From Chrysomallon squamiferum (Eukaryota > Mollusca > Gastropoda > Neomphalida > Peltospiridae), in the NCBI GenBank assembly GCA_012295275.1, contig CM022674.1, forward strand, positions 10,233,792 to 10,297,791: a stretch of 64,000 nucleotides of DNA, written 5' to 3'. The position numbers and the translations under genes were made by a program. Positions 61,471 to 64,000 of this stretch are shown here, one piece after another; position 1 is the stretch's first letter; each line of letters begins with the position of its first letter. Under the pieces are notes generated by a model. It was not told where the DNA came from. It saw only the letters and a program-made list of their open reading frames with translations, and ran no database searches.

Positions 61471-62090
61471 TGTTTTGACAGTGCATAAAATTATAAAACT
61501 AGATTTCATCATTCTTTTTGTAGTTATTTAAATAAATAAACAACAACAACAATAATAATAATATTATCATCATCATCATCATCATTAGCATCATCACTAC
61601 TCTGCTACTACTACTATTACTATTACCACTGCTATTGTTTTCATCATCATCATCATCGTAATCGTCATCATCATAAATAAGGAAACTTCCAAATGTAACC
61701 AGTCATTTATTTTTAGTAATTAAAATTCAGTTTCGAATTTATTTGCTTTTTATTATCTAGCTATTTATTTTTTTATTATTATTATTTTACTGTTACTGCA
61801 TGTTTTGACAGTGTATAAAATTATAACGATAAAATTAGATTTCATCATTCTTTTTATAGTTATTTATTAATTTTAATAAATAAATTAAAAAAACAACAAC
61901 AACAACAACAACAACAACAATAATAATATTATTATTATTATCATCATCATCACTACTCTGCTACTACTATTATTATTACTGTCACTACTGCTATTGTTAT
62001 TATTATTAATCATCGTCGTCGTCGTCGTCATCATAAATAATGAAACTTCAAAATGCAACCAGTCATTTATTTTCAGTCATTAAAATCTTT
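61471..62090. repeat. Intronic tandem duplication, ~330-360 bp unit
   Basis: 61471-61730 and 61801-62090 share TGTTTTGACAGTG, ATTTCATCATTCTTTTT, ACTACTCTGCTACTACTA and ACCAGTCATTTATTTT in the same order, with differing lengths of CAA, TCA, CTA and CGT triplet runs between them. The second copy ends just before the acceptor of the start-codon exon. Confidence 0.85.
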
Positions 62091-62160
62091 TCTCTTACAG
62101 AAACACAAATAAAAAACCAGTATCCGTTCTATTTCAGAGCTTAGTCACGAAAGAAGCAAA

Positions 62161-62576
62161 ATGATTTTGATTCAGAAATTCCTCCTACTGGAGGTTTTAT
62201 TTGTGTTTGCAAAGCGTGACATTTCTAATAAAGCCTGTAGGGACAATGATATTAAAGGCAGCGCCTTTTGTTCTCTCGAACTGAACTGTGGACCTAATGC
62301 CAAGGACAAGTATCCAATAACCTTACCCAGAGGTCCAAAGGGTGAAAGAGGAAAACAAGGACAGCGTGGTCTACCAGGATACAGTGGTCTACCAGGTCTA
62401 CGAGGTAAACCTGGTCCAGTCGGTCCTCCAGGAAAACCAGGTCCAGTCGTACCATCAGAAGAAAGTAATGCATTATATTTAATTTTTTTCGTTTTCTAAA
62501 CTAAGTATCAATTATAATACGAAGTAAATACGTAACAATTAAATACTACTACTATACTACTTACTACTACTACTAT

Positions 62577-62623
<47 letters not shown>

Positions 62624-63166
62624 TTACTACTACTATTACTACTGCTACTACTACTATTACTACTACTATTACTATTGCTACTACTACAATAACACAAATA
62701 AATAAACAAATAATTAAAAAGTGTAAGATACCGATATATAAATTTTACCATTACTTGATTATATTAAGTAAAGGTACAGCACAATTTATTACTGACATAA
62801 TTAAAGTCTAGCTGAGAGAGAGAGTTATTTATTAATTTTTAATTTTCTTCCTCTTTTTTTTCGATTTTTTTAATTTTTGTTCTCTCTAATCTTAAAGGCT
62901 CTAAAGTTCCCAAGATTGCTTTTCATGTCGGACTAAACACGTCACGTGACATTGTTGACGTAGATAATAACAGTGACATCATCATATTCGACAGTGTGCT
63001 AACAAACGTAGGAAATGGCTATGACTCCGAGAACGGAACATTCATAAGTCCAGTGACCGGAATTTATTTCTTCACCGTAACCATCACAGCTAATCGAGGA
63101 AAAGTGGTAGAATGTTTTAATGATAATAGTGTTAGCTCTGCAGTTATTACAACAGGTTGGACCTAA
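62161..63166 (+). CDS. Secreted collagen-like C1q-domain protein, C1q domain truncated
   Basis: Two coding exons, 62161-62464 and 62898-63166, joined in phase 1, give 190 residues. Order: hydrophobic signal peptide (about 1-19), a Cys-containing linker ([15 protein letters not shown]), 13 Gly-X-Y collagen triplets (about 58-96), then the start of a C1q domain from KIAFHVGLN. The stretch from [13 protein letters not shown] to TGIYFF fits the C1q signature pattern (F-x5-N-x4-Y-x6-F-x5-G-x-Y-x-F) exactly. The domain ends early at AVITTGWT then TAA. A full domain is about 130 residues; only about 85 are present, so the last strands are missing. Another frame just after the stop reads SGNVDVWDSD, like the missing GDxVWV strand, which suggests frameshift decay. 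Such proteins usually act as innate-immune lectins. This is either a young pseudogene or a truncated paralog. Confidence 0.8.
62541..62690. repeat. CTA microsatellite in the C1q intron
   Basis: About 150 bases of ACT units with a few ATT and GCT interruptions between the two coding exons. On the reverse strand it opens a meaningless poly-Ser frame. Confidence 0.95.
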
Positions 63167-63389
63167 TTAATCTGGCAACGTTGATGTTTGGGACAGTGAT
63201 ATGAGGACATCATGCTACTAAAAACAATGTTCGATAAACATTAGTATTGTTGCATTTGAGCCACATCACGTCTTACACGATGCTCAGTGACAGTACCCCA
63301 TATACATTTAAATTTTAATGGAGAAATTAAAGAAGTAAAACAATTTGAACCTTTGCTGTCACGTGCTATTTAAAAACTTCAGACGGGTC

Positions 63390-63680
63390 CAACCTGTTTT
63401 ACTATTACTGCTACTGTTATTAATACTACTAACACTGCTGCTGCCGATGATAGTAGTGCTACTGCTAATGTTGCTGCTGCTGTTACTACTACTACTCCAA
63501 CTCCTATTACCACTACTATTGCTACTTCTGTTACTGCTACTGGTGATGTTAATACTACAACTGTGCTACTACTGCTGCTGCTGCTGATGATGTTGTTACT
63601 GGTACTACTTCTGTTACAACTACTACACCTTCTACTATTTCTCTTGCTGCTGCTATTGCTATTGCTATTACTTTAGCTGC
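63390..63680. repeat. Mixed CTA/CTG/TTA trinucleotide array
   Basis: About 290 bases of TACTACTGCTGTTATTA-like triplets. One frame reads as nearly pure leucine; this is repeat sequence rather than a gene. Confidence 0.9.
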
Positions 63681-63957
63681 AACTATTATAAATTCTGTTA
63701 TTCTGCTAGACAACAATTACTACTACAGTTACTATATCTGTTGGCGTCACAAATACTTGCATTTCTAAGACAACATAAACTTAATAAATACAAATGAATA
63801 CAGGGTTGAATTTAATGAGTCACACTACACTTTACACCGTGAAACAAATTAGTCAGTGACAGTGAACTTCACTTGAGAACCGACGATAATACAGATGACA
63901 CATTTCTTGACTGCTACTTCAACTCTTCCTGCTACTACTGCTACCATTACACTAAGA

Positions 63958-64000
63958 TTATTATTATTATTATTATTAATATTATATTATTATTATTATT
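63958..64000. repeat. TTA microsatellite running off the window end
   Basis: (TTA)n with one ATTAATATTA interruption, cut by the window edge. Confidence 0.9.

Larger units (their letters stand above)
63167..64000. other. Region downstream of the C1q stop: C1q relic, diverged repeats and microsatellites
   Basis: 63167-63230 carries an out-of-frame continuation of the C1q domain. 63253-63293 resembles 63810-63868 (GAGCCACATCACG versus GAGTCACACTACAC, and shared CAGTGACAGT). Each is followed by CTA/CTG microsatellite, so a ~560 bp duplication is possible. No further intact exon is seen before the window ends. Confidence 0.45.

Noticed and set aside
62557-62751. Poly-Ser minus-strand frame
   Set aside because: It is the CTA microsatellite in the C1q intron.
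63345-63587. Poly-Leu plus-strand frame
   Set aside because: It is a CTA/CTG microsatellite; the hydrophobic run is an artefact.

Overview
The window is a piece of an AT-rich, intron-rich animal genome, most likely a lophotrochozoan such as a mollusc. The reasons are short coding exons with GT/AG borders, introns of 0.1 to 6 kb, clear bilaterian orthologs (EXOSC10, PI3K p110, VEPH1/melted) and a secreted collagen-C1q protein of the type expanded in molluscs. The species cannot be fixed from the sequence alone. I found no operons, CRISPR arrays, rRNA genes or convincing tRNA genes. Gene models were assembled by hand by joining exons so that splice phase and family similarity agree.

Layout, left to right. 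(1) 41-4123 (+): the C-terminal exons of EXOSC10; its 5' part lies outside the window. (2) 4680-14594 (-): a 12-exon Gfo/Idh/MocA-family NAD(P)-dependent oxidoreductase, tail to tail with EXOSC10. It carries a one-base frameshift in exon 6, and one intron contains a ~4.7 kb GT-rich minisatellite (about 7850-12530) with a recent ~0.73 kb tandem duplication. (3) 15838-23419 (+): an unrecognised 234-residue lysine-rich protein built from exon-sized modules that end in a repeated TM..TAK motif, with a CpG-containing promoter. (4) 23420-28850: AT-rich non-coding DNA. (5) 29665-41656 (+): a complete 23-coding-exon class IA PI3-kinase catalytic subunit, closest to PIK3CB/CD. (6) 41657-49838: AT-rich non-coding DNA between two convergent genes. 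(7) 49839-59218 (-): a complete 14-coding-exon VEPH1/melted gene. (8) 59227-64000: a microsatellite-dense region with a small collagen-C1q gene (62161-63166, +). That gene has a CRE/TATA-like promoter, and its C1q domain is cut short.

Functional links. PI3K p110 and melted both act in insulin/PI3K/TOR signalling and are tail-to-tail neighbours here. EXOSC10 is the nuclear exosome exonuclease. The oxidoreductase, the lysine-rich protein and the C1q protein have no evident pathway link to their neighbours. The points most worth a second look are the modular lysine-rich gene, the frameshifted oxidoreductase, the truncated C1q domain, an Arg-to-His change next to the PI3K ATP site, and the recent duplication in the GT minisatellite.
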